A model generated the notes under the pieces. The model was given only the letters and a program-made list of their open reading frames with translations, was not told where the DNA came from and made no database searches. A stretch of 60,000 nucleotides of DNA. It comes from Nematostella vectensis (lineage: Eukaryota > Cnidaria > Anthozoa > Actiniaria > Edwardsiidae). Of the stretch, positions 10,827 to 23,799 are shown one piece after another. Both the position numbers and the translations under genes were made by a program. Location: contig NC_064048.1 of the NCBI RefSeq assembly GCF_932526225.1, positions 399,340-459,339 of the forward strand. Reading direction: 5' to 3'. How positions within the stretch are numbered: position 1 is the first letter of the stretch; the number at the start of each line of letters is the position of its first letter.

Positions 10827-13800
10827 GTAAGTCAAACCACTTTTGCCTTTTTACTTCCACAGTTTCATTTTCTATCAAATAATCTATTTTTTGCGAAACT
10901 AGTTGTATTTCCGCGGTGAACCGTAAACCTGGCCAAATTCTCCTCCTACTACCGCAAAATAAACATAGAGGTTGTACACCTTTATGCTACTGTCATTTTC
11001 TATCCGTGTATTTTTTCTTGTTTATTTTTGGTATTTATTTATTTATTTATTTATTTATTGTGTGGGTCTACTCTTTTAGGAAGAAGATATCATCGGGGTG
11101 CACATTCATGATTTTTATCAGATCACCTCATTCGTTATTTCTCATATTTCGCCATGCTAGACCCAAAATCCCCTCAACTTCCAAATCCCTTTTCCGATCT
11201 CAAGATTTTGAAGGCCCATGCTGACCTGAACATTCCTGGAGCGTCTTTCCTTTTAAGTTATCTCGTAAGACTGCTTGAAGCGACTCTTATCGAGATTAAG
11301 AGCTAGAAACACTAGATATGAGTTCCTTTTTCCGAAAATTGGCCCGGTTAAGCAAGAGAAAGAGCACGGAATCGATATCTTCTGTTCATTTGGGTGCGTT
11401 TTAGGGAAACGCTGGTATGAACTATTCATAACGGGCTGAGTTTGCTGAAATCTCGTTTTCTTATCTCTATTGCCTAATCCACCCGTCCTTTCAACAGTGT
11501 TTTTCTTTCTTTTGTTAGTTTGAAATAAATATATATTAATATATTTTTTGATAGCGTGTTCTGTGTTTTTCGTATATATTTTTTTGCCTTTAACAAACAT
11601 ACTTCTCCTTCTTCTGACTCAGGAGAAAAAAATGTTTTTTTATAACTTTTTATCACGGCTACGTAATTGTAAACTGTTTTATAATGCATGTTAACATTAT
11701 TGTACAATACATTGAAGAATTAATGAATCAAATAACTTTCTTAGTAAAGGACGCTTGTCCCAGTTGTACCCATCGCTGATCAATGTCTTTTCTATTATTA
11801 TCATTATTATTATTGTATCATTTTCATCACCACTTCCTCCTACTTGCATAGATAGAACAAAAATATAAATATAAATAATTTAAGAAAATAACAAATATGT
11901 ATATTTAGAACAAGTGTAAAGAACGGCCAGTTAAATTTCTAGGTTAAATACATATAAAAGGTAATAACCAAAATGTATATTAAGAAAAAAAGAATTGGAA
12001 GAGACGACAGTTAAATTTCTAGGCTAAAGTGGCTTTATTTAAAGTATTTCCTTCGAAACAAGCGTCTTAGGAATATGCTTTGTAAGATGTAATTCTCTAG
12101 TATAGTACATAATTTGATGATAGGAAGATAAGAAAGCGAGAGTAAACCTCAACTTTTGCTAATGCTATTATAGACATTACTTCGCATTTAATTCTCAAAG
12201 GCTACTTGAGGTATTTTATGGAATAAGCTTATTGTTTCTCGTATTTTTTGTGTTTTCTTTTTTACTTCTCTCTTAGTGTATTGAAAATCTCATTTGTCCG
12301 AGAATATATGTGCGCTAACGGTTAAGGTAAAATATGTACCGAATGTGACTCAAAGATATTAACATCCTTTTCTTATTTGACACTGTTGCACGGATTTAAG
12401 ACATCACTAGGGACATGGCCTCTGTTAACACGTACAGTAAACAAACCGGAGGACATTTCAGCCACCACCCGACACTTTCCCCTGAAAAAATAGGCGTGGT
12501 TTTCTGATAAAACGTTTAAATAAGCTATAAACAAATTGCAATTTTTTTTCTTAACCAATTTCTAAATTTGCATGCCTCCCTTTACTTTTTGTCTATTTCT
12601 ATTAAGTACCTTGACAAGAATGACCGAGCGAGGAAACATGCCAGTTTTCGATTTTTTTAATGTCATCTGATATATGGGTTCTACATAAACCTTCGGCTGT
12701 TAATTAAGTTTTGCGATTTGCTGTAAAAAGCAAAAAGATGAAAATATCATCGGATACATTTGAATGGGCAAAAAGAGACAAAATAAGTAAGACAATTATA
12801 CAACATTAGCCGAGACGGAAAACACACAGAGAAGTCATGAAGCAAAAGAAAATAATAATAAAAAAAAACATATGAACCTTCCGTGTACGACACGAGGATA
12901 GCATCTCTGATATGACCACAAATGATTTATATAAACAAAACTTTTAGCTGAAAATCAACCGTATTGTACTATTCTCTCCCTCCACCGCCAATAATCAATT
13001 ATGTCCGCGCATTAGATAAGACAAAATAGATAGCGAGTACAATAGACCTCTATTAGTCCCCATTATTGGTCCTTTCTCAATAATGCACTCTGTCATTTTT
13101 ATACACGAAGCAGTCTTTCCTCGTCTTTCCATTAGTCTAATTTTAAAGTGCTATGTCGAATGGCTTTATCTTGTTATATTGTCAACTTCAATTTCTTTTT
13201 CTTTTCTTGCTCTGAAATCTTTTGGACTTTTGACCTTAAAATTGTTGTTGCTCTTAAGGTAGTAAGGTCCAGTAAACTTCCTTTGTTTTATTGTTTTTTT
13301 TTTTTTTTGGCTTATTTGCATTTAAATATTCCTAAGTGAAAACAAGAGTCCATATTCTTTTTTTCTTTCCATTTATTTTTCTCAACATAAAACCTGTAAA
13401 AGGAGCTTTTATCGTCTATTTCGGAACTATTCAGACTTAATATGCATATTCAAGACAAATATTAAGGCAGACAAAATAAAATGAACGATACCACACAACA
13501 AACAATAAAAAAATTAATGCTTTTTTATATTTTCTTTAAGATATAATTGTCACATAAACAAAAACGGTCCAAAAACATGTTAGATTTCTGTGAAGAAAAA
13601 TGTGAATAACTATCTTCGACTTTTGTTAATTTTTTTTAATTTTATTTAATTTTACCGGTAGATTTATTGTTTTTCTCGCATTTTACGCTGTAACAGAGTC
13701 GCATTGGCATGAAAAATTTCAGTAATGCATAATTATTATTGTGCTTTATTGATTTATCTTGATGATAAAAATTGATATTGACCGACTCTATAGTGCAGTA

Positions 13801-16800
13801 AATGCCCAGATTTCCGATCTTAACAGAACCAATATTTCCTACTATGTCATCTCGCGATAGCAGTAATAATCTTTATTGCCCTGCGTACAGCGAGTCACGA
13901 AGGGTGCCGGTGCAGAGGACTTTTTTACGCATTCTAACTTGCGTGTGCGTTGAAAGTCGTTGTATCCAATTTTAATCCGCGCATTATTTTTAATTCTTTT
14001 TTTACGATACAATCGCTTCGTTTAATTCAACGATTTCTCCGGCGCCAGCTTAGCAAAGGATTTCATTTTAGACTTAGTGTTCGAAAGTAAGGTATTAATG
14101 TGGAGGGATTATTGGTGTATCAAAGACAACTGTTTTCCTTAGTCATTTAGAATGTACTTCAAGAAAAGCATTAGCTCGACGAAAGAGACAGAAAGTCTCT
14201 ATTGTTACTTGCTCAGTGATAATATGCAACAAATATCATGAAAATATTTCCTTTTGCAAGAACAACTGATTGAAGACCTTTTGTCGTAAATTCCGAAGAT
14301 TTTCGCATACTAAAAAAGTGCCAATACATATATTTTATCTATTGTTAAAAACGAAGATCTCCCTGCGTATCAGTGGGGGCCCTTATCGTATGTCATACTC
14401 TCCCCATGCCCTCACGTCCCACTTGGCGTATTAGTGAGGGCCCTTAGCGTGCGCCATACTCTCCCCATGCCCTCACGTCCCACATGGCGTATCAGTGGGG
14501 CCCCTCAGCGTGCGCCATACTCTCCCCATGCCCTCACGTCCCACATGGCGTATCATTGGGGACCCTTAGCGTGCGCCATACTCTCCCCATGCCCTCACGT
14601 CCCACATGGCGTATCATTGGGGACCCTTAGCGTGCGTCATACACTCCCAATGCCCTCACGTCCCACATGGCGTATCAGTGGTGGCCCTTAGCGTGCGTCA
14701 TACTCTCCCCATGCCCTCACGTCCCACATGGCGTATCATTGAGGACCCTTAGCGTGCGTCATACACTCCCCATGCCCTCACGTCCCACGTGGCGTATCAT
14801 TGGGGACCCTTAGCGTGCGTCATACACTCCCCATGCCCTCACGTCCCACATGGCGTATCATTGGGGACCCTTAGCGTGCGTCATACACTCCCCATGCCCT
14901 CACGTCCCACGTGGCGTATCATTGGGGACCCTTAGCGTGCGCCATACTCTCCCCATGCCCTCACGTCCCACATGGCGTATCATTGGGGACCCTTAGCGTG
15001 CGTCATACACTCCCCATGCCCTCACGTCCCACATGGCGTATCATTGGGGACCCTTAGCGTGCGTCATACTCTCCCCATGCCCTCACGTCCCACATGGCAT
15101 ATCGGAGTGGACTTCATCGCCTTACACGACTTCATATGCGCACTAAAATGTCTAATTTTGCCGTCTGCTTATCCAAACTTACCTTTGTGACAAAAAAGTT
15201 GAAGTTCAGAAAGTGTCAATCATTGCTTTGCACAAACAGTCACTACGGAGGGTGAAATATTCCTCTATAGAATTATTTCCCAATACCGGACGATATATCA
15301 TAAGATTAATTGAATTGACTATTGTTATGTGTGTTCCCTCAAAACGCATCGTTATCTGTAATGTTAGTTCGTAAGAAGGCACCCACGATAGCTCACGATA
15401 AGGGAGCGGTCGTAAATTTACTGGGAGGGGGGGGGGGGGGTCGGTATTTTTGCAAAACCCTGTCTTAAAACATTTTGCCACCCCCCCCCCCCTCAAATCC
15501 AAGCCCAAAAGTCGTAACCCTTCCTAACCGCAGGCCCAAAAATTTGCGAATCCTCCCGCCCTCCACCACCACCACTACTCCACTTTTTCATATCAGGTGA
15601 TTATGTCTTTAACACTACATAACTTTAATACTGAGTGCAATGAATATAACTGAATATAATCTTTATTAAAATATAGGTCAGCTAGCATGGCAATTTGTGC
15701 CTTTTTAATTTAAGTTTGAATCTTAACTTTTGCTAATTTAAGAGTGGCACAGAGATAAACAACAAATACCTGTGTAGCTAGAAAACGAATACATCGTTGA
15801 CTATGTTAACAAAGAAATTGGGTCTAGGTTTCGCAACATTCTAAAGTATTCGTTTTATTTTTTAACTGATTGTACGGGCAGCTTTGTCTGTCAACCACGA
15901 AAGGGTTTCTTAAAATTTATTTATACAAAGACAAGATTGGTACCTGAACAATATGGAACTAGATATACAATAGTAGGAAACATTGTGAACAATGACTATC
16001 TTGCTCAGTATTTCATAAAAAAAAACAAGACATAACTTTGGTGCCCAAAAAATGTGACCCCCCCATAAACCGGTGCCCAAAAAACATATCCCCCCTACAT
16101 ATTTGCCAGCCCCCCCCCCCCCCCCCCCCCCCAGTAATAAATGACCACTCCCTAAGAAAGGGTTATCTAATTATCAGTTCATCTCGGGGCCTGCCTTCAA
16201 AGTCATATAAGATATTTCCTACCTCGTCCAGAACCCTTGCTGTTGTGAAGTCAAAATGGATTATTCTTACATCGTCCAGAACCCTTGCTGTTGTATAGAG
16301 TCATAAAGATATTTCCTACCTCGTCAAGAACCCTTGCTGTTGTGAGGTCATAATGAATATTTCCTACCTCGTCCAGAAACCTTGCTGTTGTAGAGTCATA
16401 TAGATATTTCCTACCTCGTCCAGAACCCTTGCTGTTGTAGAGTCATATAGATATTTCCTACCTCGTCCATAGAACCCTTGCTGTTGTAGAGTCATATAGA
16501 TATTTCCTACCTCGTCCATAGAACCCTTGCTGTTGTAGAGTCATATAGATATTTCCTACCTCGTCAAGAACCCTTGCTGTTGTAGAGTCATATAGATATT
16601 TCCTACCTCGTCCAGAACCCTTGCTGTTATGAAGTCATATATTAAAGACACCTGCCCGCCTTAGAACCCTAGCCGTGATTTAGTAATATGCCAAGTGACC
16701 GCCGACCTCTTTTGTATGCAGAAATCCTTAGAAATCGTTATGTCACTTTCTAAAAGCCAGCCCTCTTGCCCTCCTATAACTCTTGTCGCCGATGCCTGTG

Positions 16801-19800
16801 TTTGTTTGTATAGCTAAGCTGTCATTATGTCACTATGTTGTCCATCGTAACATGTGATGCTAGGTTTAAGCTATGAGAGCGGATATAATTGTCTCCGAGT
16901 GATTACCGGTAGAGGGAAAGCTTGTGTCAGAGTAGAGAATCGACAATGAAACACTTGTGTTTACTCGTGATATATAACACGTTCGTTGTAAACTAAACCT
17001 TAAGCGCGGTACCAAGTTTTGTATTCACATATCGTGTATACTCTTACTCTTTTTCTCGTAGGCAGATTGAAAAAGAGGGGGAGGGAGAATCCCACAGAAA
17101 TATGGCGGGAATGTTGGTTGTGTAAGGGTGAGCCCTATTCCTTATCCCGTGTAGAATACAATACCGTTAAACCCTTATCCCGTGTAGACTACAATACTGT
17201 TAAACCCTTATCAAGTTTGAAATAGGATCACGTGTAAAATACAATACTACACGGCTAAGTACTGCGCGTGATGCCAAGGTGTTTCTTGACTTAAGGTGGA
17301 CCCTGGCAGGCCCGTACCCAGGATTTTTCTTGGGGGGTGGGGTTTGGACAGCTTGTTTTGACGAACCTTTTTGCCGCAAGACGGCCTCCGATCCCTCCAA
17401 TTTTTGCAGAGCATGTGGAGCTTTGATAGAGGCTAAAATATTCTAAAGATTGTTTGTGCATTTCGAGCTATAAGTGTAAAATGGAATAGAAACTAAGGCT
17501 TCTTAATCCATTAAAACACGGTAGATTTTTTTCTTGTCCGTTATTACCCGTGATCCACCTTAAAAAAACGCAACCTATGAATATTTTCAATTGTCACTTT
17601 TAAAACATAGAGGTTTATAGGCTTGAAGGCCGCGATGTGATTGTACTAGAATGAGAAATAAACTTTTGACTTACCTTGGCTATTAGAATCTCGATTTCTA
17701 GTTCTCACAAGCGCTTTTTCGCAGCGAGTCTGCTACCTACATTCCCTCTGCCTGGCAGTATTTACCTTGTCAAATTACACCGTCCCTTATCGTATGTCAG
17801 GTACAAAAGTCAACGTTCTGTCCAAGTGAAGACAGACTTCGTTCTTGTCAATCCAAAAAGCAAATACGTTTGTAGCCTTATTTCCACAGCTGTTCAAAAC
17901 TCATCCATATCAGACAGATTTCCCGCCAATAGGTTCGATGTGTGATGACTATTAAACAAACAAGTTTTACTTTAGCGATCAGCAGCTGAAAGATAAAGGC
18001 ATCGACAAATCTGTAGTTCACGACATTCAAATTCGCAGAAACTTTTAATATCAAAAGCGTCGTCGGCTTTTTCTTTGGATTTTTCGCGAAGATTAATACG
18101 AATTGTGCTGGTTTTGATTTTGAATATATGATTGCTTGTGATCATTGTAAATATTTTTTGCTGAATAAGAAATACGTAAATTTGAAGATTCCTCTAGTGA
18201 TCTTCCATTTTCACAGGATGCCCGGGCATTCCGCCATAGTTTCATACCGTTTTCAAGGCATGGTTCCTCCATCTTGTCTAACGCGAGGACATTGGATATT
18301 TATAAGTTCGCCAACTGTTTATTTGATGGTCACCGTTGATATGATCGATTGTATATTTTCACGGACTCGTTTCAGATGCTGTTTCTTTAAAAAAAAGAAG
18401 CCAGGATGTACCATGTGACCCTCGGGCGTTGGCCGCGTTAAGCAAGATGGGTGTCGTCACAACTAACGCGCAATGCTACCCAAGAAACTACGGTTAGTGT
18501 TAACAGGGTTACCCAAGAAACTACGGTTAGTGTTAACAGGGTTACCCAAGAAACTACGGTTAGTGTTAACAGGGTTACCCAAGAAACTACGGTTAGTGTT
18601 AACAGGGTTACCCAAGAAACTACGGTTAGTGTTAACAGGGTTACCCATTAATCTACGGTTAGTGTTATCAGGGTTACCCATTAATCTACGGTTAGTGTTA
18701 TCAGGGTTACCCAAGAAACTACGGTTAGTGTTAACAGGGTTACCCATTAATCTACGGTTAGCGTTATCAGGGTTACCCATGAAACTACGGTTAGTGTTAA
18801 CAGGGGTACCCATTAATCTACGGTTAGTGTTATCAGGGTTACCCATGAAACTACGAATAGTGTAATCGGGGTTACCCATGAAACTACGGTTAGTGTTATC
18901 AGGGTTACCAAAGAAACTACGGTTAATGTAATTAGGGTTACCCATGAAACTACGGTTAGTGTAATCAGGGTTACCCATGAAACTACGGTTAATGTTATCA
19001 GGGTTACCCATTAATCTACGGTTAGTGTTATCAGGGTTACCAATTAATCTACGGTTAGTGTTATCAGGGTTACCATAGAAACTGTGGTTAGTGTAATCAG
19101 GGCTACTCATGAGACTACGGTTAGTGTTAACAGGGTTACCAAAGAAACTACGGTTAGTGTTATCAGGGTTACCCATGAAACTACGGTTAGTGTTATCAGT
19201 ATTACCCGTGAAACTACGGTTAGTGTTATCAGTATTACCCGTGAAACTAGGGTTGGTGTTATCAGGGTTACCCATGAAACTACGGTTAGTGTAATCGGGG
19301 TTACCCATGAAACTACGGTTAGTGTTATCGGGGTTACCCATGAAACTACGGTTAGTGCTATCGGGGTTACCCATGAAACTAACGGTTAATGTAATCGGAG
19401 TTACCCATGAAACTACGGTTAGTGTAATCGGGGTTACCCATGAAACCACGGTTAGTCTGTTATCAGGGTTACCCATGAGACTACGATTAGTGTTAACAGG
19501 CATACCATAGAAACTAACGGTTGGTGTTAACAGGGTTATCATAGAAACTACGGTTAGTGTTAACATGGTTACAATAGAAACTACGGTTAGTGTTATCAGG
19601 GTTATCCATGAAACTACGGTTAGCGTAATCGGGGTTACCCATAACTACGGTTAGTGTTATCGGGGTTACCCATGAAACTACGGTTAGTGTAATCGGGGTT
19701 ACCCATGAAACTACGGTTATTGTTATCAGGGTTACCCATGAAACTACGGTTAGTGTTAACATGGTTACAATGGAAACCACGGTTAGTGTTATCAGGGTTA

Positions 19801-20994
19801 CCCATGAAACTTACGGTTGGTAAGTAGTTGCGCTGACGTTTCGAGCGTTAGCCCTTCCTCGGAGCAAAAAAAGAGTAACGTTTGCTGATATCAGGGTTAC
19901 TCAAGAAACTACTTAGGATATATGGACCCTGGATATATGCACGTGACGTGGCCCCTTGATATATGCACGTGGCGTAACCCCCTGGATATATGCACGTGAC
20001 GTGACCCCCTGGATATATGAACGTGACGTAACCCCTTGGATATATGCACGTGACGTAACCCCCTGGGTATATGCACGTGACGTGGCCCCCTGGATTTATG
20101 CACGTGACGTGGCCCCTTCATATATGCACGTGGCGTAACCCCCTGGATATATGCACGTGACGTAACCCCCTGGATATATGCACGTGACGTGACCCCCTGG
20201 ATATATGCACGTGACGTAACCCCCTGGATATATGCACGTGACGTGACCCCCTGGATATATGCACGTGACGTAACCCCCTGGATATATCCACGTGACGTAA
20301 CCCCCTGGATATATGCACGTGACGTGGCCCCCTGGATATATGCACGTGACGTGGCCCCCTGGATATATGCACGTGACGTGGCCCCCTGGATATATGCACG
20401 TGACGTGGCCCCCTGGATATATGCACGTGACGTGGCCCCCTGGATATATGCACGTGACGTGGCCCCCTGGATATATGCACGTGACGTGGCCCCCTGGATA
20501 TATGCACGTGACGTGACCCCCTGGATATATGCACGTGACGTAACCCCCTTGGATATATGCACGTGACGTAACCCCATCAATATATGTACGTGACGTAACC
20601 CCCTGGATATATGCACGTGACATAGCCCCCTTGGATATATGCACGTGTGACGTAAACCCTCGATATATGCACGTGGCGTAACCCCGTGATATAAGTGACG
20701 TAACATTTTCTGCCCTTGATTTCCAGCACGCTCCGCCGACTACACATCCGAACAAATCGGTGAGTCTCTTCATCAGCCAGTTAAAACACGCGTCCTGTTC
20801 GTACATCAATCGCTGACCTGTTACCTGTCCTCTTCGCGCCTATAAGGCAAATAAAGCCTTAGTTACACCGCTGACCTGCTTGACAATTGTGTTCCTTTCC
20901 AGAACGAAGATCTTGCTGCGGCCCAGAATGCAATTGGCTGATAATCGACTCGGGTATCGACCCTGCTACCATCTCCTGCCCTAGCGAAGAGTAG
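10775..20994 (+). CDS. Small secreted cysteine-rich peptide precursor, three exons, 58 residues
   Basis: The coding sequence is joined from 10775-10826, 20727-20759 and 20903-20994, with phase 1 at both introns and consensus GT/AG junctions (gtaagt, gtgagt; ttccag twice). Residues 1-17 form a hydrophobic signal peptide. A short acidic spacer ends in Glu-Arg-Arg at residues 29-31, a typical dibasic processing site. The 27 residues after it hold four cysteines at 33, 34, 38 and 54, a CC-X3-C-X15-C pattern with one Trp and an acidic C-terminus. This signal, propeptide, RR and Cys-rich layout is shared by secreted neuropeptides, defence peptides and venom peptides of cnidarians. I do not recognise the exact family, so the function is open. 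The gene has its own TATA box and a possible AATAAA 320 nt after the stop. Intron 1 is 9.9 kb and carries four minisatellites, which is very long for a gene this small. Confidence 0.72.
10827..14365. other. AT-rich part of peptide gene intron 1
   Basis: This is AT-rich intronic sequence with a short TTTA run near 11035-11060 and many T and A tracts. I see no open frame with composition or motifs of a real gene. Confidence 0.5.
14366..15104. repeat. 61-bp minisatellite in peptide gene intron 1, about 12 copies
   Basis: The unit contains ctccccatgccctcacgtcc, cacatggcgtatca and gacccttagcgtgcg. Sub-variants (gtcatacac or gccatactc; ttgggg or gtgggg) are intermixed. Confidence 0.9.
15105..16200. 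other. Intronic, dispersed-repeat material and homopolymers
   Basis: A G14 run lies at 15427-15440 and a C23 run at 16110-16132. The segment 15940-16135 is the reverse-complement relative of 47640-47860 (gtgcccaaaaaatgtgaccc and cattgtgaac blocks), so it is a dispersed repeat. Confidence 0.5.
16205..16645. repeat. 47-bp minisatellite in peptide gene intron 1, about 9-10 copies
   Basis: The unit contains atatttcctacctcgtccag, aacccttgctgttgtagagt and catatag. Confidence 0.88.
16646..18475. other. Intronic sequence with a partial MITE end
   Basis: At 17307 caggcccgtacccaggattt matches the end of the CAGG-ended MITE family described below; the other end is not evident. A small duplication of 'cttatcccgtgtagaatac' lies near 17140-17210. 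No gene is seen. Confidence 0.45.
18478..19815. repeat. 33-bp minisatellite in peptide gene intron 1, about 40 copies
   Basis: The unit contains acccaagaaactacggttag then tgttaacagggtt. The first five copies are nearly identical. Later ones are mosaics of alternative blocks (aagaaact, ttaatct, tgaaact; gttaaca, gttatca, gtaatc). The unit is a multiple of three, so long open frames on both strands are artefacts. Confidence 0.92.
19915..20703. repeat. 27-bp minisatellite with CACGTGACGT core, about 29 copies
   Basis: The unit contains gatatatgcacgtgacgt followed by aacccc or ggcccc. Each copy carries a CACGTG E-box fused to a TGACGT half-CRE. It ends about 20 bp before peptide gene exon 2. Open frames of up to 265 codons in several frames are artefacts. 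Confidence 0.92.
20727..20759 (+). CDS. Peptide gene exon 2 (propeptide)
   Basis: A 33-nt micro-exon follows a pyrimidine-rich tract ending in ttccag and is closed by gtgagt. It encodes the spacer between signal peptide and mature part. Phase is 1 on both sides. The 27-bp minisatellite ends only about 20 bp before it. Confidence 0.7.
20903..20994 (+). CDS. Peptide gene exon 3 (processing site and Cys-rich mature part)
   Basis: The acceptor is gttcctttccag. The exon opens with the Glu-Arg-Arg processing site, holds all four cysteines, and ends with TAG at 20992-20994. Confidence 0.75.
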
Positions 20995-21313
20995 TCCGCG
21001 TCCCGATTGCGGATATTCTAGATTACGGACGTCATCTAACGCTGCCAGAATGACTGGAATATTAGCTTGATAATGTCACAAAAGCTGGGTTATTTTTGCC
21101 AAACTAAAATACCAGACTGAGTTGTGATTTGTAATATAGTTTGTTTCTTGTGTGGATTTGATTAAATTGATAACCTTCGCCGTGCATATCTCATCTCGGA
21201 TTTTTTAGCAAATTTCAGACACTATGTCCTACCGTTCTCCCATCTCACAAGATAGTTTTGAAAAGGTTCTGTCTGTAATCGTCAATATTTTCCCAGCTTT
21301 CAGCGCAAAACTC

Positions 21314-21319
21314 AATAAA
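21314..21319 (+). terminator. Possible polyadenylation signal AATAAA of the peptide gene
   Basis: This is an AATAAA hexamer 320 nt after the stop codon in AT-rich sequence. It is a weak call because such hexamers are common in AT-rich DNA. Confidence 0.4.
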
Positions 21320-21586
21320 TATATTCAAAAGGAAGCGCTTGGATTTCAAAATAAGATAACTTGTGTTGGAAAAGATATTTAGTTGAATTCAACGAGAAAC
21401 GTAGGACCATTATTTTGGACTGCTGGATACGTATTCGTAACGTCCCTGTACGTCAAGCGCTCAGTTGCTTGTTATGAGCGTCCGTATAGGTCATGCGAAC
21501 TTTTGTCACCCACTCTCCCCTCCGACAAAAAAAATAAATTGATCAGTGTGCCCCCCTTGTCTCCAACGGACTCGTATTCGTAACGT

Positions 21587-21950
21587 CCCTATATGTCACG
21601 CGTCCCTATGTCACGTCCCTATATGTCACGCGTCCCTATGTCACGTCCCTATATGTCACGCGTCCCTATGTCGCGTCCCTATATGTCACGCGTCCCTATG
21701 TCACGTCCCTATATGTCACGCGTCCCTATGTCACGTCCCTATATGTCACGCGTCCCTATGTCACGTCCTTATATGTCACGCGTCCCTATGTCACACATCC
21801 CTATGTCACGTCCCTATATGTCAGGCGCTCAAATTCTTGATATTTGCGTCCTCTAGGTAATTTTGACGAACATCCTATATGTCACGCGTCCCTATGTCAC
21901 GTCCTTATATGTCACGCGTCCCTATGTCACGCCCCTATATGTCAGGTAGC
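21587..21950. repeat. 30-bp minisatellite, about 10-12 copies, interrupted
   Basis: The unit contains tatatgtcacgcgtccctat then gtcacgtccc. It is interrupted near 21826-21865 by unrelated sequence and resumes for about two copies. Confidence 0.88.
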
Positions 21951-23799
21951 GCTATGGACCCCGGTCGAAATTAAAAAAAATTATTATAAACGTTTTTATG
22001 GCCGTTTTGCATAAGGTTGATTCTGACATATCGGAATGATGCAAGATGATTTCAACCCTATATCTGATAATTTAGGCATTATTTGAAAGAATAGCTAAAA
22101 ATCGTTTGATGGTCATAGCATAATCGGTTAATGAAATACGTCACACACAGCTCAAGAAAGCCCAGCCTGAATAGGGTTAAAATAGGCGATATAACAGCAA
22201 ACCCAGTGAAATACAAAGCTTTCATGCGAAATTATATTACTAACAAAGCTTTACCGTAACGCATAAACAGAGTTTCAATATACCTAAGTACCTAAGCATC
22301 ACACTTGGTTCGCGATGAGCAACAACCTAACATTGCGCCGTTTACCGAGAGCAAGGGTTGGACTGGGAACAGGTTTTCCGAGAATTCCGGTTTCGGATCT
22401 TTCCCTAGTCTCCTTCGCAGCCCCCCGCGATCCAACTACTCTTTCCTTCCCCTTCTCTCGTCCTCGCCCCCCCCCCCCCCCCCCCCCCTCTCCATCAAAA
22501 GATAAAGAAATAAACAATAATAAATAAAAATAACAACAACAACAACAGTAATGAAATACAAAAGCCAGATCACTTTTACATTTAAATGATACTTTACAGG
22601 GGATTAAGTTGGTTTTAACGTTTTCGGTCTGCAAAATGCAAATTATTTGCTTTTCCGCGAAAAGTCTAAAACATTTTCCTAGTTTTGAGCGATTATGCAA
22701 GAAATTATGCTAGCATAATCGACCTGTTCCTAATCACTACTCAATTTGAATAATCATTTATAATTCTATTTGAGCACTTCCCGCCAACGTTCGCGAACGC
22801 CAGCCCAGCGAAATACAAAAAAAAGGGGCCTCTGTTAGCAGGGAATTTAAGCACCAGTCCAAAATAATTCCTTTTCTGGAAGCACAAATACACTCCTTTT
22901 TTGTAAGAACGTCAGGCTGAGAGTTCACCAAATTTAAAGAACATGCTAAAACATGCCGAGGCTGATGCCTTTTTAAAATGCAGAATCGAATTGTGTTCAA
23001 GTATCAACCTTATTATTATTGCTATTGATCATTAGTGTAATTCTCTTCCTAATAATTCATTGAGTATTATATTCTTATATACACTAAAATTTAAGAACAT
23101 CTTTAAGAACATATTCAGCCTTAAAATGTCCAAAAAATAAAAACGGCCCAGCCTCAACTGAAAATTAGACGTTCTAATCCGATTTGCGTGACGCGTGGTT
23201 TGGTAGTATGAAAAACCCCATGCATGTGAATTAAATCTGTTTGAATCATGCTGAAATTCAATCCATCCTACAAGAAAATCGACTCGATTATATTTCTAGG
23301 CTATCAAACAATGCTGAGTAAGTTATATTTTTCAAAATGATGAAGGTTCTAAACATTCAAAATAAAAAACAAAACAACAGTGTCACGCAAGTCAGATCAC
23401 AAACTAGGAAGGGGTACCGAAAATATGGGGGGGGGGGGGGGGGGGGGGGGAGCTGAAAATTGTTACTCCTAAAGGGGGGGATTAAATTAAAGCCCTATTT
23501 TTTATCAAATTCCCCCACAAGTTATTGAGTGCGACATCTGGATCAACGTCGAACCCAAGGTACAAACGGTATTTGTGTCGAAACAAATAGATTGTCTATT
23601 TGCATTCGGCACGGCAGGAGCGCGACATATGACAATTGGGTCTTAGTTGTGGTGAGTTTATCGGTACTTAGAGTATTTGTTTGTGTTATTTAGCGTCTTA
23701 GAGATTTTTTCGTGGGTACCGTAGGTTTCCGCATGCAGGTTTGCATTGGTTCCGTGAATTAAAGATGCCGAACTTTTATCATCATAGTGTAAGTATAGG
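21951..23799. other. Intergenic, homopolymers and dispersed-repeat material
   Basis: There are a C22 run at 22467-22488 and a G24 run at 23427-23450. The block 22900-23110 is a paralogue of 25430-25820 and serves as the empty site for the MITE found there. No gene is seen. Confidence 0.5.

Noticed and set aside
14366-15104. CRISPR array
   Set aside because: Units are direct tandem copies without unique spacers, in an intron of an animal genome. The same holds for all other arrays here.
18463-19566. 367-codon open frame on the minus strand
   Set aside because: It lies wholly in the 33-bp minisatellite; a unit divisible by three keeps several frames open on both strands.
19909-20809. Open frames of 138-265 codons on both strands
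   Set aside because: They are translations of the 27-bp array in different frames, with no unique coding sequence beyond it.
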